DNA of 64,000 nucleotides from Candidatus Nitrosopumilus limneticus (lineage in GTDB: Archaea; Thermoproteota; Nitrososphaeria; Nitrososphaerales; Nitrosopumilaceae): positions 1 to 64,000 of the forward strand of contig JAHCGZ010000004.1 in the NCBI GenBank assembly GCA_022117465.1, in the 5' to 3' direction. The position numbers and the translations under genes are program-made. The notes beneath the pieces were generated by a model that saw nothing but the letters and a program-made list of their open reading frames with translations, searched no databases and was not told where the DNA came from. Below, piece after piece: positions 49,590-58,399 of the stretch (position 1 is its first letter; the number at the start of each line of letters is the position of its first letter).

Positions 49590-50549
49590 TTACTCTACCT
49601 CAGCTTGATCAAGTTTTGATAAAACTCTCATAATATCACCTTTGATTTTATCTAAATCATCGGTGTCATCATCAAAATCATCATCAACTATTGATGTTTT
49701 TGGTTTTTGATCTGGTTGTACAAGTGCTTTATCTTCTGTTATTTTTGTTACTTCTTTATCTAAATCTGGTTTATTTTCAAATGAAATTTCAGGTTTTGGT
49801 GAAATTGATTGAATGATTTCCACTTTATCTTCTACTACAGTTTTAGGCTGAACAATTTCTTTAATAATTTCTTCTTTTGGTTTAATTAATTCAGTTACAA
49901 ATATTTTTGGTTGTGGAATTGTTTTTACAATTTCTTTTCCTTCAAATAGGGGGAATTTTGGTTCAGCTCTTGAAATGTTTGTTAATGTTGTTAATTCAAA
50001 TAATTGTCTTGATTTTGTTAGTGGAATTTCAATTGGATCAATTTTTGTTTCCTTTAATTTTTCAAAATTAAATGTGTCCTTGATTGATTTTGAAATTTCT
50101 TTTTTTATTTCCTCTTTTTCTTGTTTTATTTCAGATGTTTGAATTTTTGAATTTAACATATTTGATGATAGTTCATGTAATCTCTCATCAAGTTTTGATA
50201 GTTTTTGATCCATTAAAGTAATCAAGCCATCTCCAATTGGACCTAAATCTGGGTGTTTACTTGCTTGTTCAAGTTTTTCTAATTTAGCTAAAATCATTCC
50301 CAATTGATGTTGATATTTTAATAATAGTTTATCTTTTTGAATTTTAGAAAATTCATCATCCTCTTGATATAATCTTGAAATAGTTTTTGTTAGAATATCT
50401 TTTTCAATCTTTAAAGAACTAATTTGATTTTTAATATGTGAACTAGCACCTAGACTTAATAATTGATTTTTATTTTTAGGTATTTTTCTTACAACAGATG
50501 CTGTTGCAACTCCTGCGATAGAACTTAAAATTAAAACAATTTCTTGCAT
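49590..50549 (-). CDS. N-terminally anchored coiled-coil protein
   Basis: 319 residues. A hydrophobic N-terminus (MQEIVLILSSIAGVATASVV) is followed by long coiled coil (QISSLKIEKDILTKTISRLY; KIQKDKLLLKYQHQLGMILA; LDERLHELSSNMLNSKIQTS), a disordered Lys/Glu/Pro middle and an acidic end DDDFDDDTDDLDKIKGDIMR. No family recognised. Its ATG comes directly after the L37e stop (TAGATG), so these genes share one transcript. Confidence 0.78.
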   Translation of the reverse strand: MQEIVLILSSIAGVATASVVRKIPKNKNQLLSLGASSHIKNQISSLKIEKDILTKTISRLYQEDDEFSKIQKDKLLLKYQHQLGMILAKLEKLEQASKHPDLGPIGDGLITLMDQKLSKLDERLHELSSNMLNSKIQTSEIKQEKEEIKKEISKSIKDTFNFEKLKETKIDPIEIPLTKSRQLFELTTLTNISRAEPKFPLFEGKEIVKTIPQPKIFVTELIKPKEEIIKEIVQPKTVVEDKVEIIQSISPKPEISFENKPDLDKEVTKITEDKALVQPDQKPKTSIVDDDFDDDTDDLDKIKGDIMRVLSKLDQAEVE

Positions 50550-50717
50550 CTATGTATACCATTTAATCCAGGAATACTTTCTTCGTTTAGCCTCTGGAAA
50601 TCCACAACTTGCGCATTGGTTATGACGCTTGTGAAGTGAATTTTTACCACATCTTCTACATCTAATATGGACTTTCTTTTTGGTAAATCCACCCATAGAA
50701 GTAGTACCCCTTGTCAT
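50550..50717 (-). CDS. rpl37e: 50S ribosomal protein L37e
   Basis: 55 residues, ATG 50717 to TAG 50550: [54 protein letters not shown]. The four Cys (CxxC-x14-CxxC) bind one zinc. Family identity is clear from [20 protein letters not shown]37e is an archaeal/eukaryotic large-subunit protein. It follows LSm by 10 nt, an order found in many archaea. Confidence 0.95.
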   Translation of the reverse strand: MTRGTTSMGGFTKKKVHIRCRRCGKNSLHKRHNQCASCGFPEAKRRKYSWIKWYT

Positions 50718-50727
50718 TCCAAATCAC

Positions 50728-50964
50728 CTAATTTTTTGGTGGTGGAGGAGATATCATTACGACATTGTCTCCTCTTACTACAATGGAACCAAGGCTTTTT
50801 GTCTCACCTTCAGGAGCTATTTCTTCTGAAGAATCAAGTAGCAGATTCATGTGTTGATCAAAACCTAAGAGATTACCTCTAATAGTTTTGCTCCCTTTGA
50901 GTTTTATTAATACAATCTGATTAATACTCTCATCCAGTACTTTTACTGCCATATCAACGGACAT
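50728..50964 (-). CDS. lsm: Sm-like archaeal protein (LSm)
   Basis: 78 residues with Sm1 (INQIVLIKLKGSKTIRGNLL, GFDQHMNLLLDSSEE) and Sm2 (GSIVVRGDNVVMISPP) motifs. It forms a heptameric ring that binds U-rich RNA. The upstream methionine at 50952 (AVKVLDES) is an alternative start. LSm and L37e are typically adjacent in archaea. Confidence 0.93.
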   Translation of the reverse strand: MSVDMAVKVLDESINQIVLIKLKGSKTIRGNLLGFDQHMNLLLDSSEEIAPEGETKSLGSIVVRGDNVVMISPPPPKN

Positions 50965-51020
50965 CTATATCACTCATTGACTTCCCTGTAGAGGGATTAT
51001 ATTAAAATATCATTGTGTAT

Positions 51021-51743
51021 CTATAAACTATCTTCAGTAAGGTAAGTTTGACACTTTTTTGACAAGTTTTGTACAATTTCATTCAAAATCTTAATTCCAT
51101 CTTTTTTTGTTGCTTTTGTTGGATCACCCCAAATTCCATTTTTTGTAGCTTTTGGAAATGATTTATTGGCTAATTTTCCAATTTTAATTATTTCTTGTTT
51201 TGTCATTTTATCTGTAATCAAACCTTTTTTTGCTAGTTTCATTTTAACATTTTTTGAAATTGCTAACATTAGAGATGTTTCTACAAACCCTGCATGATCA
51301 AAATCTTTATCCATAAAATGCCAATAGGATAATGAAAATACTTTAACTTTATTTTTTAATTTTTTTCTAATTTTCAAATCAATATCTTTAATTGATTTTA
51401 AATTTCCATGATGACCATTAATAATAAAAATTGTTTTAATATTATTTTCTAGTAATGATGTGCATAAATCTATTAGGATTGCACGTAATGTAGATTCTTT
51501 AATACTTAAATTGAAAAATGGTGCATGTTCAAATGAATTTCCATATGTTATGGTTGGAAGAAGAAGATAGTCATTTTTATCAGATAGTTTTTTTGCTACT
51601 TTTGATACAATATCTGAATCAGTTGAAATTGGTAAGTGTGGACCATGTTGTTCAATTGAACCAATAGGAATAATCGCAATTTTATTCTTATTTTTAAGCA
51701 AATTTCTTAGTATTGGATCGAATTGTGTTTTAATATCTGTCAT
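51021..51743 (-). CDS. arfB: creatininase-family amidohydrolase, ArfB candidate (FAPy deformylase)
   Basis: 240 residues of the creatininase family: IIPIGSIEQHGPHLPISTDS (metal site), LLLPTITYGNSFEHAPFFNL, IFIINGHHGNLKSIKD and DFDHAGFVETSLMLAI. In archaea a member, ArfB, deformylates the product of GTP cyclohydrolase III. The first and later steps of that pathway sit at 3.9-8.3 kb in this window, which supports the assignment; other creatininase-like amidases are possible. Next gene (purU) ends 5 nt upstream on the same strand. Confidence 0.8.
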   Translation of the reverse strand: MTDIKTQFDPILRNLLKNKNKIAIIPIGSIEQHGPHLPISTDSDIVSKVAKKLSDKNDYLLLPTITYGNSFEHAPFFNLSIKESTLRAILIDLCTSLLENNIKTIFIINGHHGNLKSIKDIDLKIRKKLKNKVKVFSLSYWHFMDKDFDHAGFVETSLMLAISKNVKMKLAKKGLITDKMTKQEIIKIGKLANKSFPKATKNGIWGDPTKATKKDGIKILNEIVQNLSKKCQTYLTEDSL

Positions 51744-51748
51744 TTATT

Positions 51749-52618
51749 TCACTTTGACTTGATGTGAACCTTTCTCCAACGAACTTCTAATTTATTTTCT
51801 AGATGCATTTTTGTTGCTTTAAGTAAAGTATCCGCTTCAAGTTTTTGTCCTTTCCTTTTTATTTTTTCTAATGTATCATTTGGATCAACTTTAAATGAAT
51901 CCTGAAAAATAATTGGTCCTTGATCTAAATTTTCTGTTACATAATGTGCCGTTACACCAACAATTTTTGTACCTCTTTCATAAGCTTGAGCATATGCTGA
52001 TGCACCTGCAAATGCAGGTAGTAATGATGGATGAATGTTAATTATTCTATTTGGATATCTCCAAACAAAATTAGGAGTTAAAATTCTCATATATCTTGCA
52101 AGTGAAATTAAATCAATATTATATTTTTTACAAATTTCAATTATTTCTTCTTCTGCTTTTACTTGATTTTTTTCTTTTATTGTAATAAATGGGATTTTAG
52201 CTTGTTTTGCAATTGATTCTAGTGATTTTTCTGTACCAACTATTACTGAAATTTTTCCTTTGAGTGATTTTCTATTTGCAATAAATGTTTGAAGGCATAA
52301 TGGTTCTTTTGTAACAAATACTGCAATATTTTTTTCTAAATTAGTTTCATGATGTGTATTTACATCCATTTTTTCTTTTTTTGCTAATTTCTGAATTTCA
52401 ATATCAAATTTTTTTATATTTAATTTTTTAGAAAATGAAACTTCTAGATACATACCAAAAAGATTTTTGATTACATTTTGATTTACTTTCTCAATGTTTC
52501 CACCTTCTGAAAATGCAAAATTAGTAAATTTAGCTACAATACCTTCTGTGTCTTTACCAACTACTGTAATTCCAACTACTGTTTTTTTCATAACTTTGTA
52601 TGATGAAGTATTTCTCAT
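51749..52618 (-). CDS. purU: formyltetrahydrofolate deformylase-like protein (PurU family)
   Basis: 289 residues: N-terminal ACT domain (KKTVVGITVVGKDTEGIVAK; FGMYLEVSF), then a formyltransferase/hydrolase domain with KKYNIDLISLARYMRILTPN, NRIINIHPSLLPAFAGASAY (HPSLLP) and GVTAHYVTENLDQGPIIFQD. It releases formate from 10-formyl-THF. The second Met (52591) starts the ACT domain and may be the real start. It is paired with the deformylase-type ArfB gene, suggesting shared handling of formyl groups. Confidence 0.88.
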   Translation of the reverse strand: MRNTSSYKVMKKTVVGITVVGKDTEGIVAKFTNFAFSEGGNIEKVNQNVIKNLFGMYLEVSFSKKLNIKKFDIEIQKLAKKEKMDVNTHHETNLEKNIAVFVTKEPLCLQTFIANRKSLKGKISVIVGTEKSLESIAKQAKIPFITIKEKNQVKAEEEIIEICKKYNIDLISLARYMRILTPNFVWRYPNRIINIHPSLLPAFAGASAYAQAYERGTKIVGVTAHYVTENLDQGPIIFQDSFKVDPNDTLEKIKRKGQKLEADTLLKATKMHLENKLEVRWRKVHIKSK

Positions 52619-52643
52619 TATTAATCATTCACAGAAAAATAAA

Positions 52644-52731
52644 TGGTGCGGGAGGTGGGATTCGAACCCACGAACTCCTGAGAGATAGGGTCCTAAACCC
52701 TACGCCTTTGACCAGGCTGGGCAACTCCCGC
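52644..52731 (-). tRNA. tRNA-Leu (TAG) with encoded CCA
   Basis: Minus strand: acceptor GCGGGAG/CTCCCGC, D arm TGCCCAGCCTGGTCAAAGGC, anticodon stem TAGGG/CCCTA with loop TTTAGGA (anticodon TAG), a long variable arm (TCTCTCAGGAGTTC), T arm GTGGG/CCCAC with TTCGAAT, discriminator A and CCA directly encoded at 52644-52646. Confidence 0.96.
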
Positions 52732-52777
52732 AACGACTAGCCATTAAACACAAATTTATCTATTATTAAATAATCTC

Positions 52778-54127
52778 ATGGCAAAATTTTTTGGAACTAA
52801 TGGAATTAGAGGAGTATTTCCTGATGATTTCACGTTAGAATTTATTCATGATATTACATTATCTATTGGAACTTATTTTGAGAATGGACCAATTTTAATT
52901 GGGTATGACGGAAGAGAGTCAAGTCCATTAATTTGTAAAATTATTACTTCTACTCTTAATTCCATTGGAATTGATTGTAGTATTGCTGGACTTGTTCCAA
53001 CCCCATGTCTTGAGTATGCAGTAAAGTCTCTTGGATATTCTGGAGGAATAATGATTACTGCTTCACATAATCCTCCACAATATAACGGAATTAAACCTGC
53101 AGGAAAAGATGGTGTTGAAATATCACGTGAGGATGAATTAGTAATTGAAGATATTTATTTTAAAAAAAGTTGGTTATCTACTCCTAAAAAATTGGGAATA
53201 ACTAAAGAAGAAACTAGATCAATCGAAACATATCTTAATGGAATTAAATCTCATATCGATTCTAAACTTGTAGAATCAAAATCTTTCAAAGTTGTTTTGG
53301 ATCTTGGTAATGGTGCTCAAGCAGTTACTGCACCTGATTTTTGTAAGATAGTAAATTGTGAACCAATTCTTGTAAATGAAAAAATTGATAGTACATTTCC
53401 AGGACGTGGTTCTGAACCAACACCACAAAATCTTTCAACTCTTTCAAAAACTGTAATCGAAAACAAAGCTAATTTTGGAATTGCATTTGATGGCGATGGT
53501 GATCGAAGTATTTTTTGTGATAATCTTGGAAATATTTTAACCGGTGACAAGTCTGCATTGATATTAATTCAACACATTCTAACGAAAAATCCTAATTCTA
53601 TAGTTGTCACTTGTTTAAACTCTGGTTCTAACACTGAAATCTTGACTGAAAAATATAATTCTAAAGTTATACGTACTAAGGTAGGTAGTGTCGAGGTTTC
53701 AAGAAAAATGCTTTCAACTAATGCATTAATTGGATTTGAAGAAAATGGCGGATTTATGTTTGGAAAACATAATCAAGTTAGGGATGGTTGTATGAGTTTG
53801 GCATTAATGCTTGATCTTTTATCACATACAAATAATTCTCTTTCAGATAAAATTTCTAAATTGCCTCCATCTTTTACCACAAAAGATAAAATTCAATGCT
53901 CACTTGAAGATTCTAAAAGAATAATTTTAGCACTAAAAGAAGAATTTCCACAATCTGATATTTCTGATGGTATCAAAATTGTTATTGATTCTAAAAATTG
54001 GGTAATGATAAGAGCAAGTGGTACTGAACCAATCATTAGAATCTATGCTGAATCTGAAAATCAAGACAAATTAGATGTTCTAATGCTTAAATTTCTTCAA
54101 AAAGTGAAGTTAATTATTTCCAGATAA
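52778..54127 (+). CDS. glmM: phosphoglucosamine/phosphomannomutase (GlmM-like)
   Basis: 449 residues, alpha-D-phosphohexomutase: FFGTNGIRGVFPDDF, GYDGRESS, IMITASHNPPQYNGIKPAGK (phospho-Ser), GIAFDGDGDRSIFCDN (Mg), GFEENGGFMFGKHNQVRDGC (sugar loop) and IRASGTEPIIRIYAESEN (phosphate). It makes glucosamine 1-phosphate or mannose 1-phosphate for surface glycans; the substrate is not fixed by sequence. Divergent from tRNA-Leu. Confidence 0.9.
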   Translation: MAKFFGTNGIRGVFPDDFTLEFIHDITLSIGTYFENGPILIGYDGRESSPLICKIITSTLNSIGIDCSIAGLVPTPCLEYAVKSLGYSGGIMITASHNPPQYNGIKPAGKDGVEISREDELVIEDIYFKKSWLSTPKKLGITKEETRSIETYLNGIKSHIDSKLVESKSFKVVLDLGNGAQAVTAPDFCKIVNCEPILVNEKIDSTFPGRGSEPTPQNLSTLSKTVIENKANFGIAFDGDGDRSIFCDNLGNILTGDKSALILIQHILTKNPNSIVVTCLNSGSNTEILTEKYNSKVIRTKVGSVEVSRKMLSTNALIGFEENGGFMFGKHNQVRDGCMSLALMLDLLSHTNNSLSDKISKLPPSFTTKDKIQCSLEDSKRIILALKEEFPQSDISDGIKIVIDSKNWVMIRASGTEPIIRIYAESENQDKLDVLMLKFLQKVKLIISR

Positions 54128-54161
54128 CACTTTTAATACACAACATTGGATTTGAAACACT

Positions 54162-54548
54162 ATGGGAAAACCCTATTACGTTAAGTTTGAAACTCCTGAA
54201 GATTTGGTTAGTCCAATCTTAGAAGCCGTTAGAATTGCATCAACTACCGGTAAAGTCAAAAAAGGAACAAATGAAGCAACAAAGGCTATTGAACGTGGTA
54301 CTAGTAAATTAATTGTAATTGCTGAAGATGTAGAGCCACCAGAGGTAGTAGCACATCTTCCAATTTTATGTGAAGAACAAGGCGCAGCATATGCTTTTGT
54401 TCCAAGCAAGGGAGAGTTAGGTAAATCATTAGGTATTGATATTACTTCAGCCGCTGCAGCAATTTTGGACGCTGGCGATGCACAACATATCGTCGACCAA
54501 GTTACATCTAAAATTGCTGATATTAAAGGCGGTAAGAATAAAAAATGA
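54162..54548 (+). CDS. rpl7ae: 50S ribosomal protein L7Ae
   Basis: 128 residues: [40 protein letters not shown] and [21 protein letters not shown]7Ae binds kink-turns in 23S rRNA, in box C/D and H/ACA RNPs and in RNase P. First gene of a translation operon; S28e overlaps by four bases. Confidence 0.97.
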   Translation: MGKPYYVKFETPEDLVSPILEAVRIASTTGKVKKGTNEATKAIERGTSKLIVIAEDVEPPEVVAHLPILCEEQGAAYAFVPSKGELGKSLGIDITSAAAAILDAGDAQHIVDQVTSKIADIKGGKNKK

Positions 54549-54757
54549 GTGCAACTGAAGAAGTAGTACAATCTGAAATTATTCAAATTGTAGGCAGAAC
54601 TGGTATTGCCGGTGAAGTTATTCAAGTTAGAGTTAAAGTTCTTACTGGTAAGGATAAAGGAAGAATTCTTACAAGAAATGTTAAGGGTTCTGTTAGAATG
54701 GGTGAAATTTTAATGCTAAGAGAAACAGAACGGGAAGCAAAAAAAATCTCTAGGTGA
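54545..54757 (+). CDS. rps28e: 30S ribosomal protein S28e
   Basis: 70 residues: [20 protein letters not shown] and [19 protein letters not shown] with the [12 protein letters not shown] end ([12 protein letters not shown]). Archaeal/eukaryotic small-subunit protein near the decoding site. ATGA overlap with L7Ae. Confidence 0.97.
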   Translation: MSATEEVVQSEIIQIVGRTGIAGEVIQVRVKVLTGKDKGRILTRNVKGSVRMGEILMLRETEREAKKISR

Positions 54758-54763
54758 TTATGA

Positions 54764-54964
54764 ATGAGTCTTTTAGTTAAGCCATGCAGTTTTTGTGATA
54801 GACCTATTGCAAAGGGTTCTGGAACAATGTTTGCTAAAAATGATGGAACTGTTTTATGGTTTTGTTCCGCAAAATGTAAAAAAAATGCACTAGTTCTAAA
54901 ACGTGATCCTAGAACATTAAAATGGACTAAGAAACACGTTAAGGGTGGAATTAGAAAGAATTAG
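54764..54964 (+). CDS. rpl24e: 50S ribosomal protein L24e
   Basis: 66 residues with the L24e zinc ribbon: CSFCDRPIAKGSGTMFAKND and FCSAKCKKNALVLKRDPRTL, KWTKKHV. Four Cys as CxxC...CxxxC. Starts 6 nt after S28e; the ATG at 54764 is the second of two nearby ATG codons (an earlier one at 54760 is out of frame). Confidence 0.96.
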   Translation: MSLLVKPCSFCDRPIAKGSGTMFAKNDGTVLWFCSAKCKKNALVLKRDPRTLKWTKKHVKGGIRKN

Positions 54965-54966
54965 AA

Positions 54967-55368
54967 TTGTCTGAACAATCATTATTTATTGTAAAACCTG
55001 ATGCTGTATCTAGAAATTTAGTTGGTGAAGTTGTATCAAGATTTGAAAGAAAAGGTTTCAAACTTTTAAAATTAAAGATGTTTACATTTACTCAAGCACA
55101 AGCAGAAAATTTCTATGGTGTTCATAAAGACAAACCATTCTTTGGAGAATTAACATCATTTATCACATCAGGACCTGTTGTAGCGGCTATCATTGAAGGT
55201 AACAACGCAATTGCGACTACAAGAATTATGATTGGCGCTACAAAATCATTTGAAGCAAATCCTGGTTCAATTAGAGGAGACTTTGGATTAGGATTTAGTG
55301 AAAATATTATTCATGCATCAGATTCCCAAGAAAGTTTTAATCACGAATCAAAGGTAGCGTTTGAGTGA
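54967..55368 (+). CDS. ndk: nucleoside diphosphate kinase
   Basis: 133 residues from a TTG start. Ndk motifs: SLFIVKPDAVSRNLVGEVVS, FERKGFKLLKLK, YGVHKDKPFFGELTSFITSG, ATTRIMIGATKSFEANPGSI and the phospho-His segment NIIHASDSQESFNHE. It balances nucleoside triphosphates, here probably GTP for the aIF5B gene that follows. Confidence 0.95.
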   Translation: MSEQSLFIVKPDAVSRNLVGEVVSRFERKGFKLLKLKMFTFTQAQAENFYGVHKDKPFFGELTSFITSGPVVAAIIEGNNAIATTRIMIGATKSFEANPGSIRGDFGLGFSENIIHASDSQESFNHESKVAFE

Positions 55369-55374
55369 TTTGAT

Positions 55375-57156
55375 TTGCAAATTCGTCAACCAATAGTAGC
55401 AGTTCTTGGTCACGTAGATTCTGGAAAAACATCTTTACTAGATAAAATTCGTGGAACCGGTGTACAAGGCAGAGAAGCGGGTGGAATTACTCAGCATATT
55501 GGTGCAAGTTTTCTACCATCTGAAACTATCAAAGAAATGTGTGGTCCATTGTACAAAAAATTAGAACAATCAGAACACAAAGTTCCTGGATTATTAGTAA
55601 TTGATACTCCCGGACACGAAGTATTTACTAATCTTCGTTCAAGAGGTGGCTCAGCTGCTGATATTGCAATATTGGTAGTTGATGTTAATCGTGGATTTCA
55701 ACCCCAAACAAATGAAAGTCTAAAAATTCTGCAAAGCAGAAAAGTTCCATTCCTTATTGCTCTAAACAAATGTGATCAAATTTCTGGATGGAGAAAATCT
55801 GAAACTAAATTTATTTCTCAGGCAATTAAAGAACAAGATGCCTCAATACAAACTGATTTAGATCAAAAAATCTATGATGTTGTAGGAACATTATCTATTT
55901 TAGGATACAAATCTGAAGCATTTTATCGTGTTAGTGATTTTAAATCTGAAATTGCAATAATTCCAATTTCTGCACGCTCTGGAGTTGGAATTCCAGAATT
56001 ACTAAGTGTTTTAGTTGGACTAACTCAACAATATTTACAAAAACGATTAAACCAAGAAGAAAAAGAAACTCGTGGTATCATCCTTGAAGTAAAAGATGAA
56101 ATTGGATTGGGACATACTGCTAATGTAATTTTGATTGATGGTACTATCAAAAAAGAACATAGTATAGTTGTTGCAAAACGTGATGGTGTTATAGTTACAA
56201 AACCTAAGGCATTACTTTTACCAAAACCACTTGATGAAATGCGAGACCCACGAGATAAATTTAGATCAGTTACGCAAGTTGATGCAGCAGCTGGTCTAAA
56301 AATTGCATCACCTGATCTTGAGGGTGTTCTTCCAGGAAGTACTCTTTATGTTGCAAAAAATGCTGATGAAATTGAAAAATTTACTAAACTAATAGAATCT
56401 GAAATGCAATCTATGTTTATTCATACAGAAACTAATGGAATTATTTTAAAATGTGATACCATAGGTTCACTTGAGGCTATTGTTGAGATGTTAAAACGTT
56501 CTCAAGTTCCAATAGCAAAAGCAGACATTGGACCCGTAAATAGGCGTGATGTCATTGAAGCCAAAGCTATCAAAGAAACAGATAGACATCTTGGAATTGT
56601 TTTGGCATTTAATGTTAAGATATTACCTGATGCACAAGAAGAGTCAGAATCAAGTCATATCAAATTATTTGAAGATAAAGTAATTTACAGTTTAATTGAT
56701 AATTACAATGCTTGGGTTGAAGAAGATTCTGCCAATGAAGAAGATGCAATGTTTGCTGAAATAACACCAATTTCTAAATTTACATTTATGAAAGGTATGG
56801 TATTTCGTAACAATGATCCTGCAGTTTTTGGTGTGCATATTGACGTTGGTAATTTAAAACATAAAATTCCATTTATGAATATGAAGGGAAGAAAAATAGG
56901 AACCATACATCAACTTCAATTAGATAAAAAAACTGTGTCCTCTGCAAAAACAGGTGATGAGGTTGCATGTTCTGTTAAAGATGTTACCATAGGAAGACAA
57001 ATTTTTGAAGATGATGTGTATTATACATTTCCTCCATCACCTGAAGCAAAAAAATTACTTACTAAATTTTTACATAAATTAAATAGTGAAGAACAAGAAG
57101 TTTTTAATGAAATAGTTAGACTTCAACGTCAAATAGAACCCATGTACGGTTACTAG
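55375..57156 (+). CDS. infB: translation initiation factor aIF5B (IF-2 homologue)
   Basis: 593 residues from a TTG start. GTPase domain: AVLGHVDSGKTSLLDKIRGT, REAGGITQHIGAS (switch I), VIDTPGHEVFTNLRSRGG, ALNKCDQI; then domains II-IV with SVEVVKRDGV-like VVAKRDGVIVTKPKALLLPK and an end typical of archaeal aIF5B (FNEIVRLQRQIEPMYGY). It joins the ribosomal subunits at initiation. Last gene of the L7Ae operon. Confidence 0.96.
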   Translation: MQIRQPIVAVLGHVDSGKTSLLDKIRGTGVQGREAGGITQHIGASFLPSETIKEMCGPLYKKLEQSEHKVPGLLVIDTPGHEVFTNLRSRGGSAADIAILVVDVNRGFQPQTNESLKILQSRKVPFLIALNKCDQISGWRKSETKFISQAIKEQDASIQTDLDQKIYDVVGTLSILGYKSEAFYRVSDFKSEIAIIPISARSGVGIPELLSVLVGLTQQYLQKRLNQEEKETRGIILEVKDEIGLGHTANVILIDGTIKKEHSIVVAKRDGVIVTKPKALLLPKPLDEMRDPRDKFRSVTQVDAAAGLKIASPDLEGVLPGSTLYVAKNADEIEKFTKLIESEMQSMFIHTETNGIILKCDTIGSLEAIVEMLKRSQVPIAKADIGPVNRRDVIEAKAIKETDRHLGIVLAFNVKILPDAQEESESSHIKLFEDKVIYSLIDNYNAWVEEDSANEEDAMFAEITPISKFTFMKGMVFRNNDPAVFGVHIDVGNLKHKIPFMNMKGRKIGTIHQLQLDKKTVSSAKTGDEVACSVKDVTIGRQIFEDDVYYTFPPSPEAKKLLTKFLHKLNSEEQEVFNEIVRLQRQIEPMYGY

Positions 57157-57554
57157 TTTGAATGCTTTTTACAAATCATGTGAATTCCAGGTGCACCAAC
57201 AGCTCCCATCATTTTATCTACTATTTTACCTGATTTGAACATGATAAATGTTGGAATTGATTGAATTGCAAATTTTATTGATATGTTTTGATTTTCATCA
57301 ACATTAACTCTTGCAAATTTTACATTAGGATAATGTTTATCTAGACTTTCAAATACTGGATGCATTGATTTACAAGGACCACACCATTCAGCCCAAAAAT
57401 CTACTAGTGTTAGATTTTCTGCTGAAATTGTTTGTTCAAAATTTAAATCATTTAAATTAATAATTCCGGGCTCAATTTTTGGTTGTGCCTTTTGATTAAT
57501 CATTGCATCTAACTTTTTTTGCATGATTTTAGCAATTTCTGGATCCTCAGACAA
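57153..57554 (-). CDS. thioredoxin-family protein with N-terminal extension
   Basis: 133 residues from a TTG start. A helical, Lys-rich N-terminal 45 residues (DPEIAKIMQKKLDAMINQKA) precede a thioredoxin domain: LTLVDFWAEWCGPCKSMHPV, FARVNVDENQNISIKFAIQS, PTFIMFKSGKIVDKMMG. The WCGPC site is intact. It overlaps infB by four bases (convergent). Cellular partner unknown. Confidence 0.9.
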   Translation of the reverse strand: MSEDPEIAKIMQKKLDAMINQKAQPKIEPGIINLNDLNFEQTISAENLTLVDFWAEWCGPCKSMHPVFESLDKHYPNVKFARVNVDENQNISIKFAIQSIPTFIMFKSGKIVDKMMGAVGAPGIHMICKKHSN

Positions 57555-57598
57555 TACAAACTAAAATTTAATTCTATTAAAAAATCTATGTCAAAAAA

Positions 57599-57754
57599 TT
57601 ATTCATCTATATTTTTTATTGGAATTGCTTCAAATCTTCTTGATTTACAAATTGGACATTGATCTATGTATCTTGTAAAACTTACTGATGTATATGCAAT
57701 TCCACAATCTCCACAAATTCGAAGATTTCTAGCTAGTTTTCCCATACTATCCAT
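57599..57754 (-). CDS. small zinc-ribbon protein (51 aa)
   Basis: 51 codons, ATG 57754 to TAA. Two CxxC pairs (RICGDCGIA and DQCPICKSR) about 20 residues apart make a rubredoxin-like zinc ribbon; tails RRFEAIPIKNIDE and MDSMGKLARNL. Similar short zinc ribbons are typical in archaea, role unknown. It is divided from the thioredoxin gene by 44 nt on the same strand. Confidence 0.75.
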   Translation of the reverse strand: MDSMGKLARNLRICGDCGIAYTSVSFTRYIDQCPICKSRRFEAIPIKNIDE

Positions 57755-57873
57755 GATAATCTATTATGATTAAAAGTTAACTTGGATATTTTTCTAATTT
57801 TTATTATAGATAAAGAAGTAAATCCAACATATATTGAGAAATTTAACACAATTATGAGTTCCAATTACAAAAC

Positions 57874-58290
57874 TTACAAATCCAACAAAAATCTCATGTA
57901 CACAGCATCCTCATTTCTAATTTCCATATCATAAAATGTAGGTGCCTTAATCTCAACTTTGAAATTGTGTTTTTCTAAATCAAGAGATTCTCCAAATACT
58001 TTTGCATGAATTTGATAAAAATCATTTTTTTTAATATTGAATTCTATTCTTTTTATTGCAAATCCCTCAGTAATGATAACAAATGTAATTTCTTCTAACC
58101 AACTATAAAGAAGATAATACAGATCCTTTCCTTGTGAGACAAATTCTCTACTGCTTTTTTCTTCAACTTTATTTTGATCTAATGTTAAATTAATCACTGC
58201 ATCTGCTGCAACTGAAAATGCTTCTTTTAGATCTTTTGCATTAATTTCAATTATTGCATCTGTTGCATGATCTAGAAATTTGTAACTCAT
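57874..58290 (-). CDS. archease
   Basis: 138 residues: YKFLDHATDAIIEINAKDLK with the metal-binding His and Asp, EAFSVAADAVINLTLD, LYYLLYSWLEEITFVIITEG, and the end RNEDAVYMRFLLDL. Archease activates the tRNA ligase RtcB by supporting guanylation. RtcB is not in the window. Confidence 0.93.
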   Translation of the reverse strand: MSYKFLDHATDAIIEINAKDLKEAFSVAADAVINLTLDQNKVEEKSSREFVSQGKDLYYLLYSWLEEITFVIITEGFAIKRIEFNIKKNDFYQIHAKVFGESLDLEKHNFKVEIKAPTFYDMEIRNEDAVYMRFLLDL

Positions 58291-58399
58291 TCGTATTTTT
58301 TTATTTTCTCTAACTATTAATCTACATGTATCATTCTATTGTTTATTAGTAATTATGCTTAAAAAGTGAAATTTTTTACATTAAACATTTTAATCCAAT

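Noticed and set aside
54176-54625. 149-codon minus-strand frame across L7Ae
   Set aside because: It lies opposite a clear ribosomal protein gene and has the composition of an antisense shadow.
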